Below, in pieces: positions 48,911-57,936 of a stretch of DNA of 64,000 bases. This stretch comes from Cohnella candidum. GTDB lineage: Bacteria > Bacillota > Bacilli > Paenibacillales > Paenibacillaceae. How positions within the stretch are numbered: position 1 is the stretch's first letter; each line of letters starts with the position of its first letter. The notes beneath the pieces were generated by a model. The model saw nothing but the letters and a program-made list of their open reading frames with translations, was not told where the DNA came from and did no database searches. The position numbers and the translations under genes were made by a program. The stretch is from positions 4,551,501-4,615,500 of the forward strand of contig NZ_CP033433.1 in NCBI RefSeq assembly GCF_003713065.1. The letters run 5' to 3'.

Positions 48911-50665
48911 ATGAAGCTCCGCAACAAAATGGTGCTGTCCAACTTCCTGTTCTTCCTCCTTCCGTTCATGCTCATCGGTTTCTTCGTCGTCGACCAATAC
49001 CGGCAATCCGCGATCGACAAGGCGACCGAGCAAACGAAAAGCACGATCGAGCGCGTGAAGATGCGCACGGATGAAACGCTTGGCGTCGTCATCGCGGCAT
49101 CGAGCCGGCTGATGCTGGACAACGATCTCGAGACGATCGTCACGACGCGGTACCAGAACACGATCGACGTCGTGGACGCCTACCGGGAATACGAGAAATT
49201 CCGGTCGTATTACACCGACTTCAACCCGGAGATTTCGCGGATCAAGCTTTACGTGGATAATCCGACGCTCCTCAACAACTGGGAGTTCCTGCCGATCGAG
49301 AAGGATACGGAGACCAGCTTCTGGTACCAGGCTGCCCGGAAGCAGAGCGGTCTGATCGGGTGGTACTATTTCCCTGACGTGACGCGCAACGCGAACAGCA
49401 TGCTGAGTTTGGTCCGGAGCGTTTATTTCGCGGAAAGCCGGACGTTCGGCGTGCAGGTGATGGACGTGAACACGAACCTGCTGAACTCCATGCTGCGGCA
49501 GGAGGATACCGAGACCGTCCTGGCGGACGGGAACGGCGTCATTGTGGCTTCCAACCGCGACAGCATGATCGGCCGCAAAATCCAGGATACCCATCTGGGG
49601 CCGGATGCGGTCGATCTGAAGCCGGGTACTTACGACCTCGACGTCGATGGGCACAAATCGAAGGTGTTCGTGGACGAGTTCACGCCCGACAAAAGCTTCT
49701 CCGGCTTGCGCATCATGACCGTATCCCCGATCGAGAGCATCGTGAGAGAGGCTAACCGGATCAACCGGACGGGACTTCTGGTCATCAGCGTGGCGGCGGT
49801 TCTGGCCTTGATATTGATCTATTTCATCTGTACCCTGCTGACCAAACGGCTCCTGAACTTCAGCCGGCAGATCAACCGGGTGTCCATGGGCAACTTCAAC
49901 GTGGCGCTGGCGTTGGACGGCAACGACGAGATCGGGCAGATCACGCGGCAGTTCAACCAGATGGTCGCGAACATCCGCGATCTGATGGAGGAAGTGACGA
50001 AGTCGCACGAGCAGACCAACGAGCTCGAACGCAAGCAGAGCGAAATCAAGCTGAAAATGCTCGCGAGCCAGATCAACCCCCATTTCTTGTACAACGCCCT
50101 GGAATCGATCCGGATGAAGGCGCATTTGAAGGGCGAGAAGGAGATTTCCCAGGCGGTGAAGATGCTGGGCAAGCTCATGCGCAAGAACCTGGAGATCAAG
50201 GGGCAGGAAATCAGCCTGAGAGACGAGATCGAGATCGTCCGTTGTTATCTGGAAATCCAGAAGTTCCGGCATGACGACCGGATCGATTACGACATCGACG
50301 TCGAGCCCGGCGCGGAGCGGGTCACGCTGCTGCCGCTGCTGATACAGCCGCTCGTGGAAAATTCGGTCATCCACGGCCTCGAGAGGCATTTCGACGGCGG
50401 GAAGGTGGCCGTCCGGGCGCGGCTGGAGGACGGCGGATTGACGGTTACGGTGGAGGACAACGGCATCGGCTTCTCCCCGGAGAAGCTGGAGGCGGTCCGC
50501 CAATCGCTGGCGGAGCAGGAGGCCGAGCGGATCGGCTTGAACAATATCCAGCAGCGGCTGCGGCTTACTTACGGAAGCCGGTCGGAGCTGCGGATCGAGA
50601 GCAGCCAACAGGGGACCCGCGTCTCGTTCCGGATCCCGCTGACGGAGGGAATCGCGCATGTATAG
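48911..50665 (+). CDS. Sensor histidine kinase, YesM type
   Basis: 584 residues from the ATG. TM1 (about 8-28), an extracellular Cache-like region and TM2 (about 285-310) precede HAMP (LLNFSRQINRVSMGNF), the His_kinase domain INPHFLYNALES (His391), and a HATPase with ENSVIHG and DNGIGF. ATG 48911 has no SD; an in-frame CTG at 48878 lies 8 bases after GGAGGG and would add 11 residues (LLRRLPIKFND), so translation may start there. It overlaps the next regulator gene by 8 bp, and probably controls the importer at 52338-56075. Confidence 0.92.
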   Translation: MKLRNKMVLSNFLFFLLPFMLIGFFVVDQYRQSAIDKATEQTKSTIERVKMRTDETLGVVIAASSRLMLDNDLETIVTTRYQNTIDVVDAYREYEKFRSYYTDFNPEISRIKLYVDNPTLLNNWEFLPIEKDTETSFWYQAARKQSGLIGWYYFPDVTRNANSMLSLVRSVYFAESRTFGVQVMDVNTNLLNSMLRQEDTETVLADGNGVIVASNRDSMIGRKIQDTHLGPDAVDLKPGTYDLDVDGHKSKVFVDEFTPDKSFSGLRIMTVSPIESIVREANRINRTGLLVISVAAVLALILIYFICTLLTKRLLNFSRQINRVSMGNFNVALALDGNDEIGQITRQFNQMVANIRDLMEEVTKSHEQTNELERKQSEIKLKMLASQINPHFLYNALESIRMKAHLKGEKEISQAVKMLGKLMRKNLEIKGQEISLRDEIEIVRCYLEIQKFRHDDRIDYDIDVEPGAERVTLLPLLIQPLVENSVIHGLERHFDGGKVAVRARLEDGGLTVTVEDNGIGFSPEKLEAVRQSLAEQEAERIGLNNIQQRLRLTYGSRSELRIESSQQGTRVSFRIPLTEGIAHV

Positions 50666-52175
50666 AGTGCTGATCGTGGATGACGAGCCGCTGATCCGCG
50701 AAGGGTTGAAGACGATCGTCGATTGGGAGGAGTCCGGATTCGAGGTCGTGGGTACCGCGACCGACGCCATGGACGCGCTGCAGAAGCTTCCGTCGTGCAA
50801 GCCGGATCTGATCATCATCGATATTCGAATGCCCGGCATGGACGGCATCCAGCTCATGCGGACGATTCAGGGCCAATACCGGCCGAGTCCCCGATTCCTC
50901 GTCTTGAGCGGACACGCGGATTTCGATTACGCCCGGGCCGCTTTGCAGATGAGGGCGGACGGGTACTTGCTGAAGCCCGTTGACGAGGATGAGCTGATCG
51001 ACCATCTGGTTCGGCTGAAACGGCTGATGGACGAAGAAGACCTGGCGGACCGGCAGATCGTCGGCAAGCGGATCGAGCAGCTGTTGGCCGGGGAAGAGAG
51101 AGATATCGAGGCTTTCGATCTGACCGGATGGGATCGCCCGGCGTACGAGGTCCTTCTCGTGAAGCTGCAGAACCGCACGGAAATCGAAGCTTCGACCGTC
51201 GCCCACATCAAGTCGAGGTTGATGGAGACGTTCGACGCGTCCGGCTCCGGAACCGTGTTCTCGATGGATCCGTACTTGGGCATCCTCCTTGGCGGAACCG
51301 GAACTCCGGCGGAAGAAGGACGCGCACATCAGGCGGCCTATGAGGGCATCGCGGCCGCATGCCGGGAATATGGCGTCGATTTTACCGCGGTATCGGGCGG
51401 CGCGGTCCGCGATCCTCGCGAGATGGGAAGCTCTTACCGCCGTGCTCTGGAGCTCATGGCGCATCGGTTCGTCTACGAGGGCGGGCGGATCCATGACCGG
51501 GAGCCGCAGACGGATCGGGAAAGCGGATTCGACCGGGCGGTGACGGAAGAGAAAATCTACTTGGCGCTCGATCTGGGGAACGCGGAAGGCGTCGAGGCGC
51601 TCATCCGAGAAGCCGGAACGGCGATGCTGTCGTCGGGCATGTCCGAAACGTACATCAAGACGGCGTTCGTGCAGATGATGACGAACGTGATCGGGAAGCT
51701 GGCGCAAAGCAACCCGGAATTCCGCGAGAAAAGCGAGACTTTTTCTACCGAATTGTTCGATGCCTACGCCGAGTACCGATATTACGCGCTGCTCGACCGG
51801 CTGTGCTCGCTGGGCGCCGCGATGGCCGGGAAGCTCAACGCGTACGGGACGGACAAGCAGATCCGCAAGCTGCTCGACCTGATCCACCGCAACTACCACG
51901 AGAACCTGAAGCTGGAGACGCTGGCCGAAGTGTTCAATTACAACAGCTCCTATCTCGGCAAGCTGCTAAAGAACGCCACAGGGGAATCGTTCAATACGTA
52001 CCTGGACAAAGTGCGCATCGGGAAGGCGAAGGAATTCCTCGACCAAGGCATGAAAGTGTATCAGGTCGCGGAGAAGGTCGGCTACTCCAACGTGGACTAT
52101 TTTCATAGCAAATTCCGCAAGTACGTCGGGACCTCCCCATCCGCGTACCGCAAACAATCTGACGGCGACCTGTAA
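50658..52175 (+). CDS. YesN-type response regulator (REC + AraC HTH)
   Basis: 505 residues. The receiver domain has the DDE pocket, phospho-acceptor Asp55 (IIIDIRMPGMDG) and LKPVDED. A middle region of unknown fold follows, and the C-terminal AraC double HTH is at about 400-500 (IHRNYHENLKLETLAEVFNYNSSYLGKLLK, VGYSNVDYFHSKFRKYVG). It is coupled to the kinase by an 8-bp overlap. It should activate the downstream sugar importer. Confidence 0.93.
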   Translation: MYRVLIVDDEPLIREGLKTIVDWEESGFEVVGTATDAMDALQKLPSCKPDLIIIDIRMPGMDGIQLMRTIQGQYRPSPRFLVLSGHADFDYARAALQMRADGYLLKPVDEDELIDHLVRLKRLMDEEDLADRQIVGKRIEQLLAGEERDIEAFDLTGWDRPAYEVLLVKLQNRTEIEASTVAHIKSRLMETFDASGSGTVFSMDPYLGILLGGTGTPAEEGRAHQAAYEGIAAACREYGVDFTAVSGGAVRDPREMGSSYRRALELMAHRFVYEGGRIHDREPQTDRESGFDRAVTEEKIYLALDLGNAEGVEALIREAGTAMLSSGMSETYIKTAFVQMMTNVIGKLAQSNPEFREKSETFSTELFDAYAEYRYYALLDRLCSLGAAMAGKLNAYGTDKQIRKLLDLIHRNYHENLKLETLAEVFNYNSSYLGKLLKNATGESFNTYLDKVRIGKAKEFLDQGMKVYQVAEKVGYSNVDYFHSKFRKYVGTSPSAYRKQSDGDL

Positions 52176-52193
52176 ACAGGCGCCGTTTTTCAT
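52160..52193 (+). terminator. Terminator whose loop holds the stop codon
   Basis: ACGGCG-A-CCTG / CAGG-CGCCGT stem with loop TAAA and TTTTT. The regulator's TAA stop (52173-52175) is the loop itself. Confidence 0.8.
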
Positions 52194-52337
52194 ATCGCGC
52201 CGTTTCCGGAAATCCTGTGCGGATTTTTATATGATTTTGTGCCGAATCCTCCGGGTAGAGTCTCCGGGGCGATTTCTTTATCATGAAAGTATCACGCAAG
52301 GCACGCAGCCTGACGCGCAGCATGAAGGAGGAGTCGA

Positions 52338-53312
52338 ATGAAAGCGGTATCAGCCGTCGCCGCCGCGAATACGGCAGCCCCGGGTACAGCGAGACCGAAG
52401 AAGAGCAGCTTCTGGAAGGTCGCGCTCCGGAATCGTTATCTGTACGCGATGTCCCTGCCATTCGTCATCTGGGTGTTCGTGTTCAGCTACTATCCGCTGT
52501 GGGGCTGGCTGATCGCGTTCCAGAGATGGAAGCCGGGCAAGTCGATCTGGGAACAGAAATGGGTCGGTTTCGACCAGTTCAAAACGCTGTTCCACGACGA
52601 TCTGTTCTACCAAGTCATGCGCAACACCCTCGCCATGAGCTTGATGGGTTTGGTCGCCGTTTTCACGGTTCCGATTCTGTTCGCCGTCATGCTCAACGAA
52701 TTCAAAAGCATGTTTTTCAAAAGGGCCGTCCAGACGATCTCATACTTGCCCCATTTCGTCTCGTGGGCGGTCGCGACCAGCATTATCACCAGGATGCTGT
52801 CGAGCGACAACGGCGTCGTGAACGACGTGCTCATGGCGCTCGGGTTGATCCGAGAACCGGTTCAGTGGATGGGACAAGGCCATCTGTTCTGGGGCATCGT
52901 CACCGTATCCGACGTGTGGAAGGAGACAGGCTGGAACGCGATCATTTACCTGGCCGCGATGGCGGGCATCGGTCCCGAGCTGTACGAAGCGGCCAAGGTG
53001 GACGGCGCGAGCCGCCTGCGCCAGATCTGGCACATTACGCTGCCGGGCATTCGATCCACGATCATCGTGCTCCTGATCCTGTCGATCGGCCACTTGATCA
53101 GCATCGGTTTCGAAAAACAATTCCTGCTCGGCAACAACCTGGTCCGGGATTACTCCCAAGTGCTGGATCTGTATTCGCTGCAATACGGTCTGCAAATGAG
53201 CCGCTATTCGTTCGGCACGGCCATCAACATTTTCAACTCCGTCGTCAGCGTGATCCTGCTGTTCGCCGCCAACGGACTGTTCAAGCGGATCACCAAAGAA
53301 AGCATCATGTAA
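52338..53312 (+). CDS. Carbohydrate ABC transporter permease (LplB type)
   Basis: 324 residues. An Ala/Thr-rich cytoplasmic N-terminus (about 1-28) precedes six membrane segments, with the EAA loop LYEAAKVDGASRLRQIWHITLPG. AAGGAGGAG precedes the ATG. It pairs with the next permease; the ATPase subunit is not encoded in the window. Confidence 0.92.
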   Translation: MKAVSAVAAANTAAPGTARPKKSSFWKVALRNRYLYAMSLPFVIWVFVFSYYPLWGWLIAFQRWKPGKSIWEQKWVGFDQFKTLFHDDLFYQVMRNTLAMSLMGLVAVFTVPILFAVMLNEFKSMFFKRAVQTISYLPHFVSWAVATSIITRMLSSDNGVVNDVLMALGLIREPVQWMGQGHLFWGIVTVSDVWKETGWNAIIYLAAMAGIGPELYEAAKVDGASRLRQIWHITLPGIRSTIIVLLILSIGHLISIGFEKQFLLGNNLVRDYSQVLDLYSLQYGLQMSRYSFGTAINIFNSVVSVILLFAANGLFKRITKESIM

Positions 53313-53325
53313 GGAGGGAGCCGCC

Positions 53326-54234
53326 ATGGCCGCCAAACGAATGACGAGAGGGGCTCCCCTGTCCGACCGCGTGCTCGACGCCGTCATCGTGATCGTGATG
53401 TTGTTCGTCGTGATCGTGACGCTGTACCCGTTCCTGAACGTGCTCGCGCTCTCGTTCAACGATTCGACGGACAGCGTCAGGGGAGGCATCACGATCATCC
53501 CCCGGGAGTTCACGCTGAAAAACTACAGCATCATTTTCTCGTTTAGCGGGCTCGTCACCGGTTTCAAGATTTCGGTGCTCCGAACCGTCGTCGGCACGAT
53601 CCTGGGCCTGATCAGCGCTTCGATGCTCGCCTATACGCTGGCCCGCCCGGATTTCCAGGGACGCAAATTCGTCTCCACGTATTTGGCGATCACGATGTAC
53701 GTGTCCGCGGGCCTCATCCCGTTCTATCTGCTGATCAAGGACCTGCACATGATGAACACGTTCGCGGTTTACGTACTTCCCGGCCTCGTCAGCGCGTTTA
53801 ACGTATTCATCATCCGGTCGTTCATCGACGGAATCCCTTATGCGCTGCAGGAATCGGCCAAGATCGACGGCGCCAACGATTTCACGATCTATTGGCGGGT
53901 CGTCCTGCCGATGTCGACGCCAGCGCTTGCGACGATCGCGTTGTTCCTGGCGGTCGGACAGTGGAACGCCTGGTTCGATACGTTCCTTTACAACGGTTCC
54001 AGCGATAACCTGACGACCTTGCAGTACGAGCTGACGAAGGTACTGCTCAGTACGACCTCAGGCAACAACGGGGATTACCGCAACACGAACATCACGCAGG
54101 TACTGGCTACGGTTTCGCCGGAGTCCGTCAAAATGGCGATCACGATCGTCGTCACCGTGCCGATTCTGCTCGTCTATCCGTTCTTGCAGCGGTATTTCGT
54201 CAAAGGCATGACGCTTGGCGCCGTTAAAGGTTAA
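53326..54234 (+). CDS. Carbohydrate ABC transporter permease (LplC/YtcP type)
   Basis: 302 residues with six membrane segments, the EAA-type loop QESAKIDGANDFTIYWRVVLP and the C-terminus KGMTLGAVKG. It starts 13 bp after the first permease, with AAGGAGGGAG before the ATG. Confidence 0.93.
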   Translation: MAAKRMTRGAPLSDRVLDAVIVIVMLFVVIVTLYPFLNVLALSFNDSTDSVRGGITIIPREFTLKNYSIIFSFSGLVTGFKISVLRTVVGTILGLISASMLAYTLARPDFQGRKFVSTYLAITMYVSAGLIPFYLLIKDLHMMNTFAVYVLPGLVSAFNVFIIRSFIDGIPYALQESAKIDGANDFTIYWRVVLPMSTPALATIALFLAVGQWNAWFDTFLYNGSSDNLTTLQYELTKVLLSTTSGNNGDYRNTNITQVLATVSPESVKMAITIVVTVPILLVYPFLQRYFVKGMTLGAVKG

Positions 54235-54344
54235 GGCCCATAAGCCGCGCCGAGCAACCGTCACTTCCGGTATCGACAGGGACGACCTGTTCATACGCAT
54301 AAACGCTTGATTCACGCATTCCTATTCAGGAGGGGTATCTGAAG

Positions 54345-56075
54345 ATGGCAAAACAAAGAAAATGGCCTGTCTTGCTCATGAGCACCGCGCTGATCGCCGG
54401 TTTGCTTGCGGGCTGCTCCGGCAAGGGCAACAACGGTGCCGGTACGAGCGGCAACGCCGCATCCGGTTCCGCAAGCCCTTCGGCATCGGCATCCGCGCCG
54501 GCCGAGGATTTGAAACCGCTCAAGCTGACGTATTACAGCGAGGACCCGAACCCGAACTGGGCGAACATGCAGGACGAGACGGGCAAAGTCATTACCGAGA
54601 AAACCGGCATCACGCTCGACGCGGAATTCGCCGTCGGCGACGCCGTGCAGAAGTCGGCCCTGATCGCGACCAGCGGCAAATACCCCGACCTTATCAGCGC
54701 AAAGAACAGCATCAGCAAATTCGTCGACGCCGGCGCCGTCATCGACTTGACCGACTTGATCGACAAATACGGACCCCACCTCAAAAAAGTATACGGGGAC
54801 CAGATGAAACGCCTGCGCTACAGCAATGACGATCCTTCCATTTACGTTCTGCCCAGCTATGCGGGCGTAGGCCAGACTTATTTCGAAGCCGGCGGCGGAT
54901 TCGAGCTGCAACACCGCGTCGCGAAAGAGCTCGGCTATCCGAAAATCCGTACGGTGCAGGATTTCGAGAACGCGATCAAGCAATACTTGGCCAAACACCC
55001 AACCGACGAGAAAGGGAACAAGAACATCGGCCTGACGCTGAACGCGGACGACTGGCACATGTATATCTCCGTTACGAACCCGGCTTTCCTGACGACCGGC
55101 GGCGCGGATGACGGCGAATTCAACATCGACGTCGAGACGCAGAAAGTAACGTACCACTTTCTTCGTCCGGAGGAAAAGGAATACTTCCGCTGGCTGAACC
55201 ATATGAACGCGGAAGGGCTGCTGGACAAAGAAAGCTTCGTGCAGAAGTACGACCAGTACAAGGCGAAAGTCGCTTCCGGCCGCGTGCTCGGCTTGATCGA
55301 CCAGCTGTGGGATTACGCGGACGGCGAGAAAGCGCTGAAAGCGGAAGGCAAGTTCGACCAAGCTTACGGCCATTATCCGGTTACGTTAAACGAGAACTTC
55401 AAAGATACTTCTTTCTGGCCGACGGGCTTCATGGCGGGCAACGGCGTCTCGATTTCCAAGACGAATCCGGATCCGGTCCGCACGATCAAGTTCCTCGATT
55501 GGCTCGCTTCCGACGAAGGCCAAGTGCTGATCAACTGGGGCATCGAAGGCAAGCACTACACCGTCGAGAACGGCAAACGCGTCATGATCAAAGAAGTCAA
55601 CGACCGCCGCATCAACGACGGCACCAATTTCCAGAAGGAAACGGGCATCGGCAACTATACGCTGCTCTCCGCTCACTACGGAGACGGCGTGAAGGATCCG
55701 ACGGGCAACTATTACACGCTGAAATTCCCGGAACAGCTGGTGAACGATTACAGCGACGTGGAGAAAGAAGTGCTGAAGAATTACGGCGCGACGATCTGGA
55801 AAGACCTGTTCCCCAAAGAAGAAGAATTCAAAATCAAACTGTGGGGAGCGGCGTGGAACATCCCGGTCCCGTCCGACAGCGATTCGACGGTCATCGAGGA
55901 GAAACTGAAGAACATCACCTGGAAGATGATCCCGAAGGCGATTCTCGCCAAGCCGGAAGAGTTCGATGCCTTGTGGGACGATTATGTCGCCCAGTTGGAG
56001 AAAGCGGACGTGCACAAAGCGGAGCAGCTTCGCGAACAGCTCGTCAAAGACCGAGTTAAGCTGTGGAACGAATAA
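54345..56075 (+). CDS. Extracellular solute-binding lipoprotein (LplA type)
   Basis: 576 residues. The lipobox LLAGC gives Cys24 as the lipidation site, followed by a Gly/Ser/Ala linker (about 25-55) and a large binding-protein fold (EEKEYFRWLNHMNAEGLLDKESF, FLDWLASDEGQVLINWGIEGKHY). AGGAGGGG precedes the ATG. It is the ligand receptor of the second importer. No glycosidase is linked, so the sugar cannot be guessed. Confidence 0.93.
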   Translation: MAKQRKWPVLLMSTALIAGLLAGCSGKGNNGAGTSGNAASGSASPSASASAPAEDLKPLKLTYYSEDPNPNWANMQDETGKVITEKTGITLDAEFAVGDAVQKSALIATSGKYPDLISAKNSISKFVDAGAVIDLTDLIDKYGPHLKKVYGDQMKRLRYSNDDPSIYVLPSYAGVGQTYFEAGGGFELQHRVAKELGYPKIRTVQDFENAIKQYLAKHPTDEKGNKNIGLTLNADDWHMYISVTNPAFLTTGGADDGEFNIDVETQKVTYHFLRPEEKEYFRWLNHMNAEGLLDKESFVQKYDQYKAKVASGRVLGLIDQLWDYADGEKALKAEGKFDQAYGHYPVTLNENFKDTSFWPTGFMAGNGVSISKTNPDPVRTIKFLDWLASDEGQVLINWGIEGKHYTVENGKRVMIKEVNDRRINDGTNFQKETGIGNYTLLSAHYGDGVKDPTGNYYTLKFPEQLVNDYSDVEKEVLKNYGATIWKDLFPKEEEFKIKLWGAAWNIPVPSDSDSTVIEEKLKNITWKMIPKAILAKPEEFDALWDDYVAQLEKADVHKAEQLREQLVKDRVKLWNE

Positions 56076-56096
56076 AACGGCATAACCGATTCAAGC

Positions 56097-56134
56097 GGAA
56101 CCCGGCCCGGCCCATGCGGCCGGGTTCTTTTCTT
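56097..56134 (+). terminator. Rho-independent terminator
   Basis: GAACCCGGCC / GGCCGGGTTC stem and TTTTCTT, ending the second transport operon. Confidence 0.88.
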
Positions 56135-56198
56135 GTCAGCCCCGCGTAAGGTATGATGGATTAGAAAATGTTGGGAGCAAGAGGGGAGTGCCTTGGTT

Positions 56199-57392
56199 AT
56201 GGCAGAGATTCGGCAGTTAAAGGCAGACGAATTCGAGGAACGGATGAAACTGTCGCAGTTCGCGTTCCAATTCCAAATTCCTGCGGACCAGATGGAAGTA
56301 CGCAGGGCCGCGTTCCACCCGGAATGGGACTACGGCTTGTTCTCGGACGACGGCAGGCTGCTGTCCGCGCTGCTGCTGATTCCGTTCGAAGCCTGGGTGC
56401 AGGGACGTAAATTCAAGATGGGAGGCGTGGCCGGCGTCGCTTCCTGGCCGGATGCGCGGCGGCAGGGCGGAGTCGCCGGCCTGCTCTCGCATGCGTTCGA
56501 GACGATGAAGCGGGAGGGGCAAAGCCTCAGCATGCTGCATCCGTTCTCGTTCCCCTTCTACCGGAAGTTCGGCTACGAATTCACGATCGAGCGCAAGAAC
56601 TACACGCTCGAGACCAAGTATCTGCCCGCGCGGAAGGAAACGCCCGGCACTGTACGTATCGTGGACAAGGATTTCGCGCTTCTCGCTCCGGTGTACGAAG
56701 CCTACGCTTCGCGTTACGACGGGACGTTGTCCCGCGACGGAGAGTGGTGGAAGAACCGGGTGATGAACAAGCCCGGTCTTGCGGCGGTCTATTACGACGA
56801 GAACGGGAAGCCGCAGGGTTATGTGTTGTACGAGGTGGCGGATAAGGTGCTCAAGGTGCACGACTGGGCGGAACTGACGGAGGACGCGCGGATCGGCCTG
56901 TGGAGCTACATAGGGAACCATGATTCCATGATTCGGGAGCTGAAGATCACCGTCCCGGCGGACGACGGCCTGCCGTTCCTCGTGCCGGATCCCCGGTTCA
57001 AGCAGGAGATCGAGCCCTACTTCATGTCGCGGATCGTGGATGCGCCGGGTTTCGTCGCGCAGTATCCGTTCAAGCCTTCAAGCGGCGGCGCTGCGGATGA
57101 GGTGGTTCTTCGCATCGAAGACGCCCAAGCTCCGTGGAATGCGGGCACTTTCAGGCTATGTGTGGATTCGGAAGGAATCGGATCTCTTGAGCGGGTTGCG
57201 GATGACGGGGTAAGGCGGGACGGAGACGGAGTCACGGCCATCGACATCGCGGCGTTGACGGCGATGCTCGTGGGAGGACGCAGGCCCGGGTTCCTTCAAC
57301 GCGCCGGCAGGCTGCAAGCGCCGGAGGCGGCGCTGGCCGCGCTTGAGCGTCGAGTGCCGTGGCAAACTCCGTACTTGGCGGACTTTTTCTGA
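56199..57392 (+). CDS. GNAT acetyltransferase, Eis-like
   Basis: 397 residues. The N-terminal GNAT domain has the acetyl-CoA loop GGVAGVASWPDARRQGGVAGLL (about 75-96), then a second GNAT-like domain and a C-terminal SCP2-like region (about 290-395). This is the architecture of Eis and related aminoglycoside- or protein-N-acetyltransferases. The C-terminal residue is Phe, as in Eis, where the carboxylate is catalytic. ATG 56199 is preferred over TTG 56193 by SD spacing. The substrate is unknown. Confidence 0.88.
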   Translation: MAEIRQLKADEFEERMKLSQFAFQFQIPADQMEVRRAAFHPEWDYGLFSDDGRLLSALLLIPFEAWVQGRKFKMGGVAGVASWPDARRQGGVAGLLSHAFETMKREGQSLSMLHPFSFPFYRKFGYEFTIERKNYTLETKYLPARKETPGTVRIVDKDFALLAPVYEAYASRYDGTLSRDGEWWKNRVMNKPGLAAVYYDENGKPQGYVLYEVADKVLKVHDWAELTEDARIGLWSYIGNHDSMIRELKITVPADDGLPFLVPDPRFKQEIEPYFMSRIVDAPGFVAQYPFKPSSGGAADEVVLRIEDAQAPWNAGTFRLCVDSEGIGSLERVADDGVRRDGDGVTAIDIAALTAMLVGGRRPGFLQRAGRLQAPEAALAALERRVPWQTPYLADFF

Positions 57393-57438
57393 GGGGATGA
57401 TTGGGTAAGTTTCACAGCCGTTCCTCTTATTCGAATGG

Positions 57439-57468
57439 TTGTCAACCGGAACCCCCTTATGATAGAAT
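57439..57468 (+). promoter_or_regulatory. Sigma-A promoter of secG
   Basis: TTGTCA, an 18-bp spacer and TAGAAT, with a predicted start near 57475 and a 75-nt leader. Confidence 0.6.
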
Positions 57469-57550
57469 GAAAATACTGTTTTTCTAGATACGGCGTTGCC
57501 GTTTATGTCGATTCGAGTCAGCGTGTTTCGGCACTTGGGAGGTGGAAGCG

Positions 57551-57787
57551 TTGGAAATTTTCTTTAAGGTCGTATTGGTCATTTTCTCGCTGGGCCTGAT
57601 CGCCGTCGTTCTGCTGCAGCGCGGCAAGAGCGCGGGTCTGTCGGGTGCCATCTCCGGCGGTGCTGAGCACCTGTTCGGTAAGCAGAAAGCCCGCGGTTTG
57701 GATTTGTTCCTGCAGCGGCTCACGGTCGTACTGGCGGCTGGATTCTTCATCCTGGCCCTGGTCGTGGCTTATTTCGTGAATCGTTAA
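57551..57787 (+). CDS. secG: Preprotein translocase subunit SecG
   Basis: 78-residue inner-membrane protein with two hydrophobic segments (about 2-22, 54-74) around the family loop [29 protein letters not shown]. It is an accessory subunit of the SecYEG export channel. The start is TTG at 57551, 8 bases after GGGAGG; the in-frame GTG at 57542 overlaps the SD. secG before rnr and smpB is a common Firmicute order. Confidence 0.94.
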   Translation: MEIFFKVVLVIFSLGLIAVVLLQRGKSAGLSGAISGGAEHLFGKQKARGLDLFLQRLTVVLAAGFFILALVVAYFVNR

Positions 57788-57800
57788 GCATAACGGGAGA

Positions 57801-57830
57801 GAGCAGGGAGCGAGCGCTTCCTGCTTTTTT
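57801..57830 (+). terminator. Rho-independent terminator after secG
   Basis: AGCAGGGAGC / GCTTCCTGCT stem with seven T. Confidence 0.9.
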
Positions 57831-57936
57831 TATGCCGTCTTGGATTGGAAAATCAAGGATGGGTGAGGCTGGAAGGCGCATTCCGGTTGCCCGGGCGATA
57901 AAGCGTGTATACTATACATAGAACGAGGTGATGCGG

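Noticed and set aside
57901..57936. Strong promoter for rnr at TATACTATACAT
   Set aside because: There is a -10-like box, but no -35 at an acceptable distance; left unannotated as a separate feature.
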